NCBI RefSeq assembly: GCF_017872555.1
Contig: NZ_JAEDOX010000001.1
Coordinates: forward strand, 496,001 to 560,000
DNA from: Ruegeria sp. HKCCSA071
GTDB taxonomy: Bacteria > Pseudomonadota > Alphaproteobacteria > Rhodobacterales > Rhodobacteraceae
Length of the DNA: 64,000 bases
Reading direction: 5' to 3'
Program-made: the position numbers and the translations under genes
Shown: positions 9,209-17,670 of the stretch, one piece after another
Numbering within the stretch: the stretch's first letter is position 1
How the letters are laid out: each line of letters starts with the position of its first letter
The notes under the pieces: generated by a model
The model's database searches: none
The model's input: the letters and a program-made list of their open reading frames with translations, nothing else
What the model was told of the DNA's origin: nothing

Positions 9209-9505
9209 ATGCCTGACGTCACCATCGTGTACTGGCGCGACATTCCCGCTCAGGTCATCGTCGGCAAAGGCCGTCGCGGCGCGAAGCGGCAATTGGAAGA
9301 ACGGTTCGAGCAGGCCATCGACCGCGCCGCCATGAAGGTAAACGCCAAGGACAGTGATGCCTATCTGGCCGAATGGCGCAAGGCCGAGCCTTTTGCGGTC
9401 GATGGCGACCCGGCAGAAGTAGCAGAGGCCGAGGCCCTGCGTCTGGAAAAGGAATACGATCAGGACCGCATCAAAGCGCTGATCGCAAATGACGGTTGGG
9501 CATAA
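9209..9505 (+). CDS. virulence-factor-domain small protein, first gene of the MTHFR/methyltransferase operon
   Basis: 98 aa with a strong AGGAGG ribosome-binding site. The sequence (VTIVYWRDIPAQVIVGKGRR at the start, helical LEERFEQAIDRAAMKV in the middle, ending IKALIANDGWA) matches my memory of the small Pfam virulence-factor family common in alphaproteobacteria. It is soluble, charged and has no cysteine or signal peptide. Function is unknown; its place 25 bp before a methylenetetrahydrofolate reductase and a methyltetrahydrofolate methyltransferase suggests a role in one-carbon or methionine metabolism, perhaps as an accessory subunit. The name virulence factor is almost certainly misleading in a marine bacterium. 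Confidence 0.75.
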   Translation: MPDVTIVYWRDIPAQVIVGKGRRGAKRQLEERFEQAIDRAAMKVNAKDSDAYLAEWRKAEPFAVDGDPAEVAEAEALRLEKEYDQDRIKALIANDGWA

Positions 9506-9530
9506 GCCCTAATCTTAATGGGAGGCCTCA

Positions 9531-10457
9531 ATGGCTTTGCTGAACTTCAAGAAACGTGATGTGGTCGAAAACAGCCCTGTGAACCCGACCGTCGAAGCCT
9601 TCCTGCAAGGCTATTCGATCGAGGTCATGCCGCGGACCGCCGAAAAGGTCGAGGATTTCCGCGCGCTGCTGCCCGAAGGCACACGCGTCTACATTGCCCA
9701 TATCGAAGGCACCCCGATTGAAGACATGGTCAAGACAGCCAAGCGGATTGCGGCCGAAGGCTATCCTGTCATGCCCCACTTCCCGGCGCGGATCATCAAA
9801 GATGCGGCAACCTTGGACAACTGGATTTCGATGTACCAGGGCGAGGCTGGCGTCGAGCAGGCGCTGTTGCTGGCCGGCGGCGTGACAAAACCGCATGGCG
9901 ATTTCGACAGTTCCATGCAGCTGATGGAAACCGGTCTGTTTGACAAGGCGGGGTTCAAGCGTCTTCATGTTGCGGGCCACCCTGAGGGTAACAAGGACAT
10001 CGATCCGGATGGGTCCACCAAGAATGTCGATGACGCCCTGCGCTGGAAACAGAAATTTAACGAGACCACGGATGCCGAGATGGCGCTGGCAACCCAGTTT
10101 GCCTTCGATGCCAAGCCGATCATCGCCTGGGCAGATAGTCTGAAAGAGGCAGGGATCGACCTGCCCATCCACATCGGCATCGCCGGTCCGGCCAAACTGC
10201 AGACCCTGATCAAGTTCGCAATTGCCTGCGGTGTCGGCCCGTCGCTGAAAGTTCTGCAAAAGCGCGCTATGGATGTGTCGAAGCTTCTGCTGCCCTATGA
10301 GCCGAACGATGTTGTGACTGAATTGGCCAATCACAAAGCGGCCAACCCGGATTTCAACATCACCAACGTGCACTTCTTCCCGCTGGGCGGGATCAAAACC
10401 AACGCCAACTGGGCGATCAATAACGGCGGTGCCTCGGCGCAGCCTGCAAACTCCTAA
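9531..10457 (+). CDS. metF: methylenetetrahydrofolate reductase
   Basis: 308 aa, the length of bacterial MTHFR. A (beta-alpha)8 flavoprotein with family stretches IEVMPRTAEKVEDFRALLPE, YIAHIEGT, MPHFPARI, LLLAGGVTKPHGDF, RLHVAGHPEGNKDID, KQKFNETTDAEMALATQF and PIHIGIAGPAKLQTLIKFA. The enzyme reduces 5,10-methylene-THF to 5-methyl-THF in the cytosol. The sequence is diverged from E. coli MetF, as in other rhodobacters, which is why I rate the symbol slightly below the function. It ends 9 nt before the methyltransferase gene and follows the 98-aa gene by 25 bp, so these form one operon that makes and then uses methyl-THF. Confidence 0.85.
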   Translation: MALLNFKKRDVVENSPVNPTVEAFLQGYSIEVMPRTAEKVEDFRALLPEGTRVYIAHIEGTPIEDMVKTAKRIAAEGYPVMPHFPARIIKDAATLDNWISMYQGEAGVEQALLLAGGVTKPHGDFDSSMQLMETGLFDKAGFKRLHVAGHPEGNKDIDPDGSTKNVDDALRWKQKFNETTDAEMALATQFAFDAKPIIAWADSLKEAGIDLPIHIGIAGPAKLQTLIKFAIACGVGPSLKVLQKRAMDVSKLLLPYEPNDVVTELANHKAANPDFNITNVHFFPLGGIKTNANWAINNGGASAQPANS

Positions 10458-10466
10458 GGAACGGAC

Positions 10467-11522
10467 ATGACCCGAACAGTCGTAGAATCAAAAACAAAAA
10501 CAGCCGTCCTGGGCTTTGACGAACCGTTCTGCGTGATCGGTGAGCGGATCAACCCGACCGGTCGGAAAAAGCTGGCGGCCGAACTGGAAGCAGGCGATTT
10601 CTCGACCGTCGAGAAGGATGCACTGGCGCAGGTGATGGCGGGCGCGACCGTTCTGGATATCAATGCGGGCGTCGTCTACAACTCGAACCCCAACCCGAAC
10701 GAGACCGAACCGCCACTGATGCGCAAGATCGTTGAGCTGGTGCAGGGTCTGGTCGAAGTTCCGCTGTGTATCGACTCGTCGGTTCCCGGTGCTCTGGAAG
10801 CGGGTCTTGAGGCGGCGGAAGGTCGCCCGCTGCTGAACTCGGTCACAGGTGAGGAAGAGCGTCTGGAGCTGGTTCTGCCGCTGGTCAAAAAATACAACGT
10901 TCCTGTTGTGGCGATCTCGAACGACGACACAGGCATATCGGAAGACCCCGATGTCCGTTTCGAAGTGGCCAAAAAGATCGTTCAGCGCGCTGCCGATTTC
11001 GGCATCCCCGCGCATGACATCGTTGTTGACCCGCTGGTCATGCCGATTGGCGCGATGGCAACTGCCGGTCAGCAGGTGTTTGCTCTGGTCCGCCGCCTGC
11101 GCGAGGAGCTGGGCGTGAACACCACCTGTGGCGCGTCCAACATCTCGTTCGGCTTGCCGAACCGCCACGGCATCAACAATGCCTTCCTGCCGATGGCTAT
11201 GGGTGCCGGCATGACCTCGGCGATCATGAACCCGGTGGCACTTCCAGTGACGCAGACAAAGATTGCCGAGAAAAAAGAAGCCGTTGCCGCGGCGGGCATC
11301 ATCCTGCCCGAAGGCATGGATGACGAGGTGTTCGTTCAGATGTTCGGCCTGGGCTCCACCAAGCCGCGCGCCGGTAAGGAGATGGAGGCCATCCGCGCTG
11401 CCAACCTGCTGACCAACAACGACCCGCATGGTGGCGAGTGGATCCGGTTCAACAAATCACCTGACGAGGCCGGTGGCGCAGCCGGTAGTCGTCGCGGTGG
11501 TGGCCGTCGTCGCCGCGCCTGA
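10467..11522 (+). CDS. methyltetrahydrofolate:corrinoid methyltransferase (MetH-like pterin-binding domain) with Arg-rich tail
   Basis: 351 aa forming a single pterin-binding TIM barrel. MetH/AcsE-type motifs are visible: CVIGERINPTGRKKLA near the N-terminus, VLDINAGV, LCIDSSVPGALEAGL, LLNSVTGEEE, VVAISNDDTGI, DIVVDPLVMPIGAM and CGASNISFGLPNR. There is no homocysteine-binding, B12-binding or SAM-reactivation domain, so on its own it is one quarter of a MetH. The C-terminus carries a Gly/Arg-rich tail (GSRRGGGRRRRA). In Phaeobacter a split MetH with a separate RamA-like reactivase has been described genetically; the analogous reactivase here is at 27.9-29.9 kb. The B12/homocysteine component is not in this window. 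Confidence 0.85.
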   Translation: MTRTVVESKTKTAVLGFDEPFCVIGERINPTGRKKLAAELEAGDFSTVEKDALAQVMAGATVLDINAGVVYNSNPNPNETEPPLMRKIVELVQGLVEVPLCIDSSVPGALEAGLEAAEGRPLLNSVTGEEERLELVLPLVKKYNVPVVAISNDDTGISEDPDVRFEVAKKIVQRAADFGIPAHDIVVDPLVMPIGAMATAGQQVFALVRRLREELGVNTTCGASNISFGLPNRHGINNAFLPMAMGAGMTSAIMNPVALPVTQTKIAEKKEAVAAAGIILPEGMDDEVFVQMFGLGSTKPRAGKEMEAIRAANLLTNNDPHGGEWIRFNKSPDEAGGAAGSRRGGGRRRRA

Positions 11523-11542
11523 TTGCATCAACAAAAAACAGC

Positions 11543-11569
11543 AAAGGCCGGGCACTGTGCCCGGCCTTT
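11543..11569 (+). terminator. intrinsic terminator of the MTHFR operon
   Basis: A near-perfect GC-rich hairpin (AAAGGCCGGGCA paired with TGCCCGGCCTTT, tight 3-nt loop) followed by a T tract, 20 bp after the methyltransferase stop. The leading A tract makes it potentially bidirectional. Confidence 0.9.
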
Positions 11570-11649
11570 TTCGTTTGCCCCTGATCAATGTCGATTTTAC
11601 GCAAGGGTTCAGGATATCCTGATCTGGGACGCAACGATCAGGTGGCACC

Positions 11650-12477
11650 ATGCGCAAACATCACCCCCCGAACCTCTCAGAAGCGGATCTGACCAAGCGG
11701 TTGGGCAAAAAGGAGTATTTCGAGCAACTGATTGATCTTCAGGCCAAACTGGCCAGGATTCAGCAAGCGTATCTGTTTCACGGGCTCAAGGGTGTGCTGG
11801 TGTTCGAGGGTTGGGATGCGGCAGGCAAGGGGGGAACCATTCGTAGGATCAGCCAGGCTTTAGACCCGCGCAGCTTTAAGGTCTGGCCAATTGGGGCACC
11901 CCGGAACTACTACCTCAACCGGCATTACCTGCTGCGGTTTTGGGAACGTTTGCCACCGTTCGGTGCGATATCCGCGTTCGACCGCAGCTGGTACGGGCGC
12001 GTGTTGGTCGAGAGGATCGAGAACCTGACCCCGGAAACACGCTGGCGCGCTGCCTATCAGGAAATCAATGATTTCGAGCGCATGCTGGTCGATGATGGTG
12101 CCCGGATCGTCAAGCTGTTCTTTCACATCTCTGAAGATGAACAGATGAAGCGGTTTACAGAACGGCTGAGAAACCCGCTGAAGCGCTGGAAGCTGACGTA
12201 CGAGGATTTCAGGAATCGCGAGAAATGGGATGATACCGAGGTCGCCGTGGATGAAATGCTGGCCCGGACGTCAACCGATCTGGCGCCGTGGCACGTGATA
12301 CCAGCCAATAACAAAAGATACGCACGTATCAGCGCGATAAAGGCCATTGTCAAAGCGTTTTCAGCCGGGGTCGATCTGAACCCGCAACATCTGGACAGCC
12401 GCACGCTTGAGGCGGCCATCCAGGCTTTGGATGTTGATGACTCGCTGATCGACAGTCTTCGTGCGCGGACCGAGTGA
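11650..12477 (+). CDS. ppk2: polyphosphate kinase 2 (PPK2) family protein
   Basis: 275 aa with the P-loop-kinase-like PPK2 fold: Walker A GWDAAGKGG at about residues 56-64, the Walker B/lid Asp-Arg motif FDRSWYGR, and the conserved NYYLNRHYLLRFW, EINDFERML and APWHVIPANNKRYAR segments. PPK2 enzymes transfer phosphate from polyphosphate to nucleoside di- or monophosphates; a single-domain protein of this size fits class I, but class assignment by eye is not firm. It is transcribed alone, between the MTHFR terminator and a tRNA gene. Confidence 0.92.
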   Translation: MRKHHPPNLSEADLTKRLGKKEYFEQLIDLQAKLARIQQAYLFHGLKGVLVFEGWDAAGKGGTIRRISQALDPRSFKVWPIGAPRNYYLNRHYLLRFWERLPPFGAISAFDRSWYGRVLVERIENLTPETRWRAAYQEINDFERMLVDDGARIVKLFFHISEDEQMKRFTERLRNPLKRWKLTYEDFRNREKWDDTEVAVDEMLARTSTDLAPWHVIPANNKRYARISAIKAIVKAFSAGVDLNPQHLDSRTLEAAIQALDVDDSLIDSLRARTE

Positions 12478-12545
12478 CATTTTCCGGGCCACCTGAAACG
12501 ATCCGGCTTGCGCGTCGGGGAACTCTGGTTATATCTCAGGGTGCG

Positions 12546-12619
12546 GCGGGTATGATGTAATGGTAGCCTGTCAGCTTCCCAAGCTGAACGCGCGGGTTCG
12601 ATTCCCGCTACCCGCTCCA
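12546..12619 (+). tRNA. tRNA-Gly, anticodon CCC
   Basis: A complete 74-nt cloverleaf with encoded CCA: acceptor GCGGGTA (12546-12552) pairs with TACCCGC (12609-12615), anticodon stem TCAGC/GCTGA with loop TTCCCAA, anticodon CCC at 12578-12580, and a T arm containing GGTTCGATTCC. It reads GGG codons. Confidence 0.95.
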
Positions 12620-12809
12620 GAACTCTCAGGTCAGACGGCGATTTCCGGTGAAGGTCTGCTCTGGCAGGCATTGCAGCCGTGTCGGGACGTTCCACCAAAT
12701 TGACTTGTGCCTGTAGATATTTCCGGTTTTGGGCATCCCCCTTGCGATTGGTAGGATTCCGGGCGTCTTATGATAGAGTGACCCCATCACTGTTAAGCAG
12801 AGCCCAACT

Positions 12810-14402
12810 ATGCGGGAAATGGATCAGATCGGCGCGAAAACGCCCCAAGAGCCTTGCGCAGGTGATGTTCATGCCTTTCTGGAGAGCCTGACGGGCCCGT
12901 CCCGAGGAACTGTTTCCTGGCTTGTCGACAGCGCATTGACTGTTTCTGTCGGCGAAGCCCGTGCGCTAGGCCTGCGCCTAAAAGACAACACGCCGCCTCA
13001 TGACGAAGACATTGCAACGCTTCAGTGGTCCGAGGGGGGCTATGTGCTCAACGCGCTGGCAGGGCAAGACATCTGGGTCAATGGCCACAAGATTGTATCA
13101 GCATCGCTGAAACACGGCGACATGATCGAATTTGGCGAATTGGGCCCGATCTCACGGTACCGCATATGTACTCAGAGGTTTCCCATTCGTCATACGGTCG
13201 AAGATATCCTGAGTGACGCCTATGCCTATGCGCGGTCAAGTCGCCGGCCCTTTGCCCAAAGAATGTCGGGTGCGCTACGTGAGAGTGGGCGACGGCTTGT
13301 TTCTCAAACCACTATGTTCTTCAGGATTACGGTGGTTGCCGCGATTGCGCTGATCGCAGGTCTGCTGTTCCTGCTTTATCAAAACGACCGGAGACTGGCC
13401 GACAGTCTACAACAGGAAGCCCGCAAGATCGAAGCAGTGGCGGCCATGCTTAGCCAGACGCGGGAAGATGTGCTGACCCCCGAAGACCTTGTGGCGTTGA
13501 GGGATGCCTTTCAGAACCAGCTGATATCTACCGAGCAGCGGTTGGGTACCCTTGAACAGCGCGCAGGGGCGTCCACGCGGGTCATCACCGCGTCTACTCA
13601 ATCCGTGGCTTTCATTCAGGGTGCCTACGGATTGCGTCATGTCGAAAGCGGCAAACTGCTGCGCCATGTGTTGGGGCCAAACGGAGAGAAGTTGCAAACA
13701 CCCTTCGGACAACCCTGGATCGAACCGGACGCAACGGGTGAGCCCGCAGAGTTCCAGTTCACCGGCACCGGGTTTCTGCTGGAGGGTACACCGCTGATGG
13801 CCACCAACCGCCACGTTGCCTTGCCCTGGACAACCGGCGACAAGGCTCAGGCACTGAAAAACGCAGGTCTTGAGGCCGAGATGCTGCAGTTGCTGGCCTA
13901 TCTGCCAGGTCAGACCGATCCGATCGAGGCTACTTTGGACCGCTTCAGTGAAACCGCCGATCTGGCGCTTTTGTCGGTTGATCCAAGCCGAATTGAAGGG
14001 CAGGGATTACGACTGGCCGATGACCTTCCTCGCAGCGGTGACGAAGTCTTTCTGCTGGGGTATCCCACTGGCCTGAAAGCGTTAATTGCGCAGGCGGGGC
14101 CGGAATTTCTGAAAACGCTCGAGAAAGACGAGTCCGTCAATTTCTGGACGATCGCCGCACGGTTATCTGCGCAAAACCAGGTTCAACCTCTCGCCAGCCG
14201 AGGAATCGTGGCGCAGACAAGTCCGGGGGCAGTTGTTTATGACGCAGAAACAACCTCAGGAGGAAGCGGAGGACCGGCCCTGAACCGCAAGGGTGAGGTG
14301 GTCGCGATTAACGCCGCGATCCTGCCAGAGTTCGGAGGCTCGAACATCGGGGTTCCGGTCTTGCACCTGAAAACCTTGCTGAATGAAACTGCCGGCCAGT
14401 AA
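12810..14402 (+). CDS. membrane-spanning FHA-like / coiled-coil / trypsin-like serine protease
   Basis: 530 aa in four parts. Residues about 40-125 look like a degenerate forkhead-associated domain (GYVLNALAGQDIWVNGHKIV, LKHGDMIEFGEL) that lacks the usual GR and SxxH phosphothreonine-binding residues. One transmembrane helix follows at about 172-192 (ITVVAAIALIAGLLFLLY), then a coiled coil (about 195-255). The C-terminal domain is a chymotrypsin-fold protease with a complete triad: His335 (TNRHVALP), Asp384 (ETADLALL) and Ser486 (SGGSGGPALN). The likely topology is FHA inside and protease in the periplasm. A second ATG 12 nt downstream is an alternative start. The substrate is unknown. It is convergent with the next gene. 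Confidence 0.82.
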   Translation: MREMDQIGAKTPQEPCAGDVHAFLESLTGPSRGTVSWLVDSALTVSVGEARALGLRLKDNTPPHDEDIATLQWSEGGYVLNALAGQDIWVNGHKIVSASLKHGDMIEFGELGPISRYRICTQRFPIRHTVEDILSDAYAYARSSRRPFAQRMSGALRESGRRLVSQTTMFFRITVVAAIALIAGLLFLLYQNDRRLADSLQQEARKIEAVAAMLSQTREDVLTPEDLVALRDAFQNQLISTEQRLGTLEQRAGASTRVITASTQSVAFIQGAYGLRHVESGKLLRHVLGPNGEKLQTPFGQPWIEPDATGEPAEFQFTGTGFLLEGTPLMATNRHVALPWTTGDKAQALKNAGLEAEMLQLLAYLPGQTDPIEATLDRFSETADLALLSVDPSRIEGQGLRLADDLPRSGDEVFLLGYPTGLKALIAQAGPEFLKTLEKDESVNFWTIAARLSAQNQVQPLASRGIVAQTSPGAVVYDAETTSGGSGGPALNRKGEVVAINAAILPEFGGSNIGVPVLHLKTLLNETAGQ

Positions 14403-16025
14403 TCAATCACTGGTCTGGAACGGCGATTTTTGAACAAAGAATACTACTGCCAACGGAACGATCACAGAAATCACGGCCACGGCGATCAACAGGTGCCCAA
14501 GTTGGCCGTAATCGGCAATTGATGAGACGACACCGGTTTCCGGATCGGTTACTGCGCGCGACACCACGAAAATCTGGTTCAGGTATTTCGTTGCCAAACT
14601 GCTGGCCGATAAGGCCATGTTGGTGAATGACGCCATGACGGCAAAGAAAGTTGCCTTCAGATGCACAGGAGCATTGCGTGCGATCCAGGCCAGCATAGGA
14701 ACCATCGCAATTTGGCCCAGTGGAGATTCAACTGCGGTGTCGAGGATTGCGATGAACCTTGCGTCTACGATCCCGCCGGTATGCGCAGACGTCCATTCAT
14801 GCACGCCGTAATACAGCGCAAGGTTGGGCAGGGCGAGGACCCCCGACGCGATGGTTAGAATGATGACGACCTGCGCAATCGAGCGGTTGGCCATAAACGG
14901 TCTCAGGACGATCAGCCCGACCAATGCAAGCAGGGACGTCAGAAGCGCCAGGATAGCCAGGAACTGCTCGTCAAACCCCAACTCGTCAATTTCGAACCAG
15001 GTCAACCCTGGCCCGGGCAGGGGAACCGCGCGAAACACGAAGATGATTATTGCGGTACCAATCAGGGCCTTTGCCTGATTTAGGTTCAGTTCCTTCACCA
15101 AGCGTGACATCAGGTACAAGATCACACTCAGTGAGACTGCAAAAATAGTTTCCTGAGCGAGTTGGAAATTCGATGTTCCCAACACAATGCTCAGTACGAC
15201 AAAGGCGAGACCGCCCAGCAGGATCGGCCATTTGACCTCGGTGGTTTCGTCAGGGGTATGCGGGGGATGACCTAGGCGAAGACGTTGACGCTGTATCAAA
15301 CTGTGCAAGACCACGCCGCTGACGGACAACAGAGGAATGACAAGTGCAATCAGATAGACGTTGCCATACAATGCAAGGCGGTCTGATTTCTGCATGCCTT
15401 CGGTTCCCGAGAACACCCAGATGTTGACCGCCGCAACGGCTGCGAATCCGGAGATAATGGCGATCCTGCCCAGTGTTTGCATTGTTGTATGCTGAGCACG
15501 GGTTTCCTCGGGTGAAAACGGCTGCCCGTCGGGATTGATCTTTGGAACGGCTTCGACCGTCATCGCGTCGGCGACAACATCCTGAATGGCATAGCCGGAA
15601 GGCGCCAAGAGCAGGGCAATGATGTACCAGTGTTCCAGCGGAATCACATCAGCCATATGCCCGGGAAAGGCTACAAGCCCGTACATGGTGAGCAGGGACA
15701 AGGTAATCAGGGTTGCCCCCAATAGAATCAGCAATGACTTCCACCGCCAAAACAGATCAACGATATGACCCAGCGGCATTTTCAGGATCCAGGGAAGCCC
15801 GGCCCAAAATGCCAGCCCCGCAACAAAGGATGCGGATAGGTTAAGGTAGTCCTTAAGAAAGAAGGCGCCGACGACCGATGTCAGGCCAGAAACACCGGCG
15901 GCAAAATAGACCATGAGCGGTGGCAGGTAGGACCATTGCATCTGTCGGGCCAGATCAACAAAGGTTCTATGCCACCATGCAGAAAGCATCGCTCCTGTAG
16001 AAGGCTGGTCAGTGGTCATGTTCAC
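14403..16025 (-). CDS. folate/biopterin-transporter (BT1)-like MFS protein
   Basis: 540 aa with about 12 hydrophobic helices. The segment SGYAIQDVVADAMTVEAVP resembles the diagnostic DVVADxxxVE motif of the BT1 folate-biopterin transporter family, and LPWILKMPLGHIVDLF matches the start of the same family. The loop after it (INPDGQPFSPEETRAQHTTM) is unusually long. The substrate could be a pterin or folate, but bacterial BT1-like proteins are largely uncharacterised; a general MFS exporter is the fallback. A weak inverted repeat at 14396-14413 (CCAGT/ACTGG) lies between this and the convergent protease gene. Confidence 0.75.
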   Translation of the reverse strand: MNMTTDQPSTGAMLSAWWHRTFVDLARQMQWSYLPPLMVYFAAGVSGLTSVVGAFFLKDYLNLSASFVAGLAFWAGLPWILKMPLGHIVDLFWRWKSLLILLGATLITLSLLTMYGLVAFPGHMADVIPLEHWYIIALLLAPSGYAIQDVVADAMTVEAVPKINPDGQPFSPEETRAQHTTMQTLGRIAIISGFAAVAAVNIWVFSGTEGMQKSDRLALYGNVYLIALVIPLLSVSGVVLHSLIQRQRLRLGHPPHTPDETTEVKWPILLGGLAFVVLSIVLGTSNFQLAQETIFAVSLSVILYLMSRLVKELNLNQAKALIGTAIIIFVFRAVPLPGPGLTWFEIDELGFDEQFLAILALLTSLLALVGLIVLRPFMANRSIAQVVIILTIASGVLALPNLALYYGVHEWTSAHTGGIVDARFIAILDTAVESPLGQIAMVPMLAWIARNAPVHLKATFFAVMASFTNMALSASSLATKYLNQIFVVSRAVTDPETGVVSSIADYGQLGHLLIAVAVISVIVPLAVVFFVQKSPFQTSD

Positions 16026-16067
16026 GTAAATCGCATCGTAGGATTTCCTTGACCTAATGATACAGGC

Positions 16068-17291
16068 TTACAGAAACGCGGACGCAAAAAGCAACAAACT
16101 GGTCACTACCCCAAAGAGAGGAACAACAAGTGGCACACGGAACTGCGGTTCTTCGAATTCAGCCCGGGTCTTCAAAAGGATCAGTGAAAGATTGACCAGC
16201 ACAAAGACACCCAGAACAATTTGCGACGTGCGCTCGGCCAGAATGGCGATTGGAAGCGTTTGGGTCAGCAACAGGATTATCGCCATGACCACGATTGTCG
16301 CTACCGTTGGTGTCTGAGTGACCTGAGATACCTTAGCCAGAAGCTTTGGCAAATGATCCCGGTCCGCGAGCCCGTAGATCACGCGGGATGCCATGATCAT
16401 CTGGATCAGAACACCATTGATTGTGGCTACGATGGCAATGGCCGAAAACCCCTGCTGGACAACCTCGGGCGCGTCCGTGAAAATCAGGGCTAGCGGCGCG
16501 GCGGACGCTGAAAGGACATCGATCGGCACTACATAAAGAACAGTCATGGACGTACCAAGATACAAGACCGTGGCTAGAATAAGCGTCAACAGGATTGCTT
16601 TCGGGATTGTTCCGGCGGGGTCTTTAACCTCTTCAGCGACATTTGCCATGTCCTCGAAACCCACAAAGGCGAAAAACGCCAGAAGCGAAGCCGCCAATAT
16701 CCCTCTCCAGGCGTTTGGGTCCAGCCCGGGAACCATCTGGGTGAGGGCATAGCCCTGAGGGTCTGGAAGGGACAGACCCCAACCAATAACGACGAGTAAC
16801 CCGCTGATTTCTATGATGGTAATGACTGCCGCCACCAATACCGATTGCGAGATTCCCCAAAGGGCGATCAGCCCCATGACCAGAACAACACCGATTGTCA
16901 GACCTGAAATGCCCAAACCGGTGAGTGTATGAAGGTATGAGGCGGCCCCGATAGCCACGGCCGAGGCAGAGATGATGCCCGAGGCGGCCACCGCGAGACC
17001 GACCAGCACGGCCATCCAGCTTTTCTGAAACCCAGCTTCGACATAAGCGGCCTCACCCGCACTCACAGGATATCGGGTTGCCAGTTCTGCGTATGACAGG
17101 GCGGTCAGCGCAACAACAAGCGCAGCAATCAGGAACGAAACCGCGGCATACGGGCCCGCTATCCCGGCCGTCGCACCAACAAGCACATAAATGCCAGCCC
17201 CCACGGTCACTCCAAGCCCATAGAGCGTGAGCAGCGGGGTCGTCAGCGCCCGTCGCAGCTTTGGTGTCTTTTGTTCAACGATGGACATCAT
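16068..17291 (-). CDS. APC-superfamily amino acid permease
   Basis: 407 aa, about 11-12 transmembrane helices. The N-terminus has the APC signature TPLLTLYGLGVTVGAGIYVL with the GxG(A/I) unwound segment of TM1, and TM6-type GFEDMANVAEEVKDPAGTIP, a hallmark of the family's basic/neutral amino acid permeases. It probably imports or exchanges an amino acid or polyamine by proton coupling. It ends 42 bp upstream of the BT1-like gene on the same strand and may be co-transcribed with it. No regulator is adjacent. Confidence 0.88.
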   Translation of the reverse strand: MMSIVEQKTPKLRRALTTPLLTLYGLGVTVGAGIYVLVGATAGIAGPYAAVSFLIAALVVALTALSYAELATRYPVSAGEAAYVEAGFQKSWMAVLVGLAVAASGIISASAVAIGAASYLHTLTGLGISGLTIGVVLVMGLIALWGISQSVLVAAVITIIEISGLLVVIGWGLSLPDPQGYALTQMVPGLDPNAWRGILAASLLAFFAFVGFEDMANVAEEVKDPAGTIPKAILLTLILATVLYLGTSMTVLYVVPIDVLSASAAPLALIFTDAPEVVQQGFSAIAIVATINGVLIQMIMASRVIYGLADRDHLPKLLAKVSQVTQTPTVATIVVMAIILLLTQTLPIAILAERTSQIVLGVFVLVNLSLILLKTRAEFEEPQFRVPLVVPLFGVVTSLLLFASAFL

Positions 17292-17670
17292 CTATCCGCC
17301 AATTGGATTGCATCGCGTGTTTTAAGTTGGCATCGACGTTTCCGTGCTTGGTCCCGTCGCCTTGATCATATGCACTTACTGGCATGCGGTAAGTGCCGAG
17401 TAGCCAGAGGGTAGCCGGCAGAAGAGCGCGCAGCGCGTTCGCCGCGCCCACGGAGCGAACTTTCACACCACTGAATCACTGATCACCGGAAAATTTGCTT
17501 GGGGTCAGGCAAGTGAGCGTCGGGCCCGATGATATATTCGTACTTCACTATGTGGTCGCATTGCGTGCCTTGATTCAGGTCAATGAAAGCGGAACGTCAC
17601 ACAGAATCGCAGCCCGGTGCGCCTTTCACACGCAATGAACTCGGGGATAAATCGCCGACCTTTCTGAGCG
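17292..17670. other. 379-bp non-coding gap with a short possible gene remnant
   Basis: Between the permease start and the LacI-type regulator stop. It holds a perfect 8-bp inverted repeat (GCACTTAC 17372-17379, GTAAGTGC 17389-17396) that could be an operator for the permease gene, and a 41-codon plus-strand frame from a GTG at 17513 to 17638 (containing LHYVVALRALIQVNESGTSH). The frame is protein-like in composition but has no clear ribosome-binding site. I cannot assign it and treat it as a possible decayed gene. Confidence 0.4.

Noticed and set aside
12721..12780. Sigma-70-like promoter before the FHA/protease gene (TTGCGA and TATGAT)
   Set aside because: The spacer would be 21 bp, too long for a credible promoter.
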